Of a DNA stretch of 7,276 bases, positions 6,283 to 7,276 are shown one piece after another. The stretch is from NCBI GenBank assembly GCA_017307315.1, contig JAFKFF010000069.1, positions 1-7,276 on the forward strand. The letters run 5' to 3'. A program made the position numbers and the translations under genes. Source of the stretch: Alphaproteobacteria bacterium (GTDB lineage: Bacteria > Pseudomonadota > Alphaproteobacteria > Micropepsales > Micropepsaceae). Positions within the stretch are counted from its first letter, which is position 1. The number at the start of each line of letters is the position of its first letter. The notes beneath the pieces were generated by a model. It ran no database searches and was not told the DNA's origin. It was given only the letters and a program-made list of their open reading frames with translations.

Positions 6283-6323
6283 ATTTTCTCAGCTCGCCGA
6301 TCCACTTCATTGATCTGCATCAA
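6283..6323 (-). promoter_or_regulatory. FNR/FixK-type box and -10 upstream of the DUF5676-like gene
   Basis: TTGATCTGCATCAA at 6310-6323 is an exact TTGAT-N4-ATCAA site, the consensus for FNR/Anr/FixK activators. On the - strand GAAAAT (6288-6283, four of six to TATAAT) lies 21 nt further on. This is close to the geometry of a class II site centred near -41.5, with transcription starting around 6275. A degenerate second site (TTGATCCAAGTCAC on the - strand, 6262-6275) overlaps the predicted start. The regulator itself is not in the window. Confidence 0.65.
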
Positions 6324-6331
6324 CAAGGCGG

Positions 6332-6553
6332 TTAGTGCGTTGCGGGGCTTTCGTAACTCGGCCAATCAGCAAAGGCGATCACCCAGAGAGCAATAAGATT
6401 CAGAACCGGAATGAACATCACAATCGACCAGAACGGTGACAAACCCATCCGCCCAAGAATTCTGCCGATCGGATAAAGAAGGATTGCGGCGATCACTGCA
6501 AAAGCCATCCAGTGATCCCAACCGTAATTCCACATAATCCAACCGTCCATCAT
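6332..6553 (-). CDS. Small two-helix membrane protein of unknown function
   Basis: A 73-residue protein. Its ATG at 6553 is preceded by GGAG (complement of 6561-6564) at seven bases. The N-terminus is rich in Met, Trp and His (MMDGWIMWNYGWDHWM), a composition seen in metal-associated small proteins, though metal binding is not shown. Membrane segments fall at about 15-31 and 41-62, joined by a basic turn (GRILGRMG). The short C-terminus is polar. I do not recognise a named family. It starts 48 bp after the DUF2933 gene stops, has its own ribosome-binding site and no visible promoter between, so it is probably co-transcribed with that gene. Confidence 0.75.
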   Translation of the reverse strand: MMDGWIMWNYGWDHWMAFAVIAAILLYPIGRILGRMGLSPFWSIVMFIPVLNLIALWVIAFADWPSYESPATH

Positions 6554-6601
6554 GGCTCATCTCCATTGGCTATGAGTGGTGCGTCGAATAATTTGGTCCC
6601 T

Positions 6602-6847
6602 TCAACCATGACTCAGCGTCTCCCTGGGCTCCGCCGGTTGAGCCTTTGCTGGGGGTTCCGCATCGTGACGGTGGTGGTGACCATGTCCGAACAGATGCAT
6701 CAGGGGACAGGCCAAGAGTAGGACAAAGGGGAGGATTCCCACTGCATGTTGGAGATGCTGGCTCAGCAAGAGCGCTATGGCGAAAACCATAACCGCACCC
6801 ATCACCCATTTGACGAATTGGCGCCAGCCCTGACCAAAATCCAGCAT
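6602..6847 (-). CDS. DUF2933 domain-containing membrane protein with His-rich tail
   Basis: I place the start at ATG 6847 (81 residues, MLDFGQGW...). GGAGG (complement of 6854-6858) sits five bases before it, whereas the in-frame ATG at 6859 overlaps that ribosome-binding site and has none of its own. Two membrane segments lie at about 14-28 and 36-52. The second ends in the DUF2933 hallmark LLLACPLMHLF, directly followed by GHGHHHRHD, six His in a short cytoplasmic or periplasmic tail, then a Pro/Ala/Glu-rich end. DUF2933 proteins commonly accompany copper and other heavy-metal ATPases. The CPLMH plus His cluster suggests metal binding, which is inference. It begins 67 bp after the ATPase gene ends, with an FNR/FixK-type box between, so it can be expressed apart from the ATPase. 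Confidence 0.85.
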   Translation of the reverse strand: MLDFGQGWRQFVKWVMGAVMVFAIALLLSQHLQHAVGILPFVLLLACPLMHLFGHGHHHRHDAEPPAKAQPAEPRETLSHG

Positions 6848-6851
6848 GGAT

Positions 6852-6858
6852 ACCTCCA
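6852..6858 (-). promoter_or_regulatory. Ribosome-binding site deciding the DUF2933 start
   Basis: The - strand reads ATG-GAG-GTA-TCC-ATG. The GGAGGTA tract is ideally placed for the second ATG (6847) and overlaps the first (6859), so the shorter product is preferred. Confidence 0.7.
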
Positions 6859-6869
6859 TTAGTCAGGTA

Positions 6870-6910
6870 ATGATAAACCTGGACGGCAGGCATGCCTTGA
6901 TCCGGATCAA
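6870..6910 (-). promoter_or_regulatory. FNR/FixK-type box and -10 upstream of the DUF2933 gene
   Basis: TTGATCCGGATCAA at 6897-6910 is a perfect 14-bp palindrome and an exact TTGAT-N4-ATCAA consensus for FNR/Anr/FixK-type activators. On the - strand TATCAT (6875-6870, five of six to TATAAT) follows after 21 nt, the same spacing as at the second box in this window. Transcription would start near 6862, just before the DUF2933 ribosome-binding site. Oxygen-responsive activation is inferred from the site. Confidence 0.72.
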
Positions 6911-6914
6911 CCCC

Positions 6915-7276
6915 TCACGCTTGTTTGAGGCGCAGCAACCTCGCATTTACGGCGCAAATCACCGTACTTGCTGACATCAGAACTGCGCCAACCGCCGGAC
7001 CCAGCACGATGCCCCAATAAGCGAGCGCTCCCGCGGCTGCCGGTATCGCGATCACATTGTAACCTGTGGCCCACACCAAGTTCTGGACCATCTTGCGGTA
7101 TGTCGCGCGCGCGAGACCAATGATGGCAGCCACGTCATTGGGGTTGCTTTTGACCAGGATAATATCCGCCGCTTCGATTGCGACATCTGTGCCGGCGCCG
7201 ACGGCGATGCCGATATCAGCTTGCGCGAGGGCGGGCGCGTCATTTACGCCGTCGCCGGTCATGGCGGTGCCGAGGC
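6915..7276 (-). CDS. P1B-3 (CopB-type) copper-transporting P-type ATPase, C-terminal part; 5' end outside window
   Basis: The frame is open at the right edge; the last 119 residues and stop are visible. [11 protein letters not shown] near the start is the conserved hinge motif of P-type ATPases, which pump ions using an Asp-phosphate intermediate. The membrane part distinguishes the subgroup. It has N-x5-GYN-x4-P ([14 protein letters not shown]) in helix 7, and P-x6-MSxST-x5-N (from [14 protein letters not shown] to CAVN) in helix 8. To my knowledge these are the signatures of group P1B-3, CopB-like copper/silver exporters, rather than the MxxSS of group P1B-1 CopA. The metal-binding N-terminus and the CPx/CPH motif lie outside the window. 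It ends in LLRLKQA. It heads the visible leftward cluster of small membrane proteins, which likely assist metal export or handling. Confidence 0.9.
   Translation of the reverse strand, partial: LGTAMTGDGVNDAPALAQADIGIAVGAGTDVAIEAADIILVKSNPNDVAAIIGLARATYRKMVQNLVWATGYNVIAIPAAAGALAYWGIVLGPAVGAVLMSASTVICAVNARLLRLKQA

Noticed and set aside
6570..6893. 107-codon - strand frame overlapping the DUF2933 gene
   Set aside because: It is an out-of-frame shadow of DUF2933, with no membrane or domain pattern.

Overview
The window looks like an accessory or genomic-island region from an alphaproteobacterium, most likely Hyphomicrobiales (rhizobia and relatives). The support is the high-GC coding style, a DUF3489-DUF2924-serine recombinase cassette of the kind common in that group, and two FNR/FixK-type boxes. 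There is no rRNA gene and no marker that fixes genus, so this placement is inference. Two genes run off the edges.

Left part (1-1821, + strand): the C-terminal part of a cytoplasmic-looking subtilisin-like (S8) protease. It is followed by a short HEPN-like fragment carrying an R-N-x3-H motif. The fragment has two stop codons just before it and no good start, so it is probably the 3' remnant of a longer gene. This resembles the worn edge of a defence or stress island.

Middle part (about 2077-4870, + strand): a compact three-gene cassette. A 77-residue winged-helix-like DUF3489 protein and a 154-residue DUF2924 protein precede a 542-residue large serine recombinase. The genes are separated by 3 nt and then overlap by ATGA. 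A leader with several mutually exclusive hairpins precedes the cassette. A gene-free tract follows it, with four copies of an ATAACAGGGAA-like motif, three of them at exact 22-bp spacing. That tract is the best candidate for recombinase-associated recognition or element-end DNA. The cassette probably represents a mobile module whose two small proteins act with the recombinase, but their function is not known.

Right part (4951-7276): an intact NAD(P)H-dependent FMN reductase-like flavoprotein on the + strand. Next comes a gene-poor stretch with what appears to be a frameshifted remnant of a small secreted protein on the - strand. A leftward metal-handling cluster follows: the C-terminus of a P1B-3 (CopB-type) copper-transporting P-type ATPase, a His-tailed DUF2933 protein, a 73-residue two-helix membrane protein, and a 98-residue DUF5676-like membrane protein. 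Perfect TTGAT-N4-ATCAA boxes lie upstream of the DUF2933 gene and of the DUF5676-like gene, each 21 nt from a plausible -10 element. This suggests the small membrane proteins are switched on at low oxygen by an FNR/FixK-type activator.
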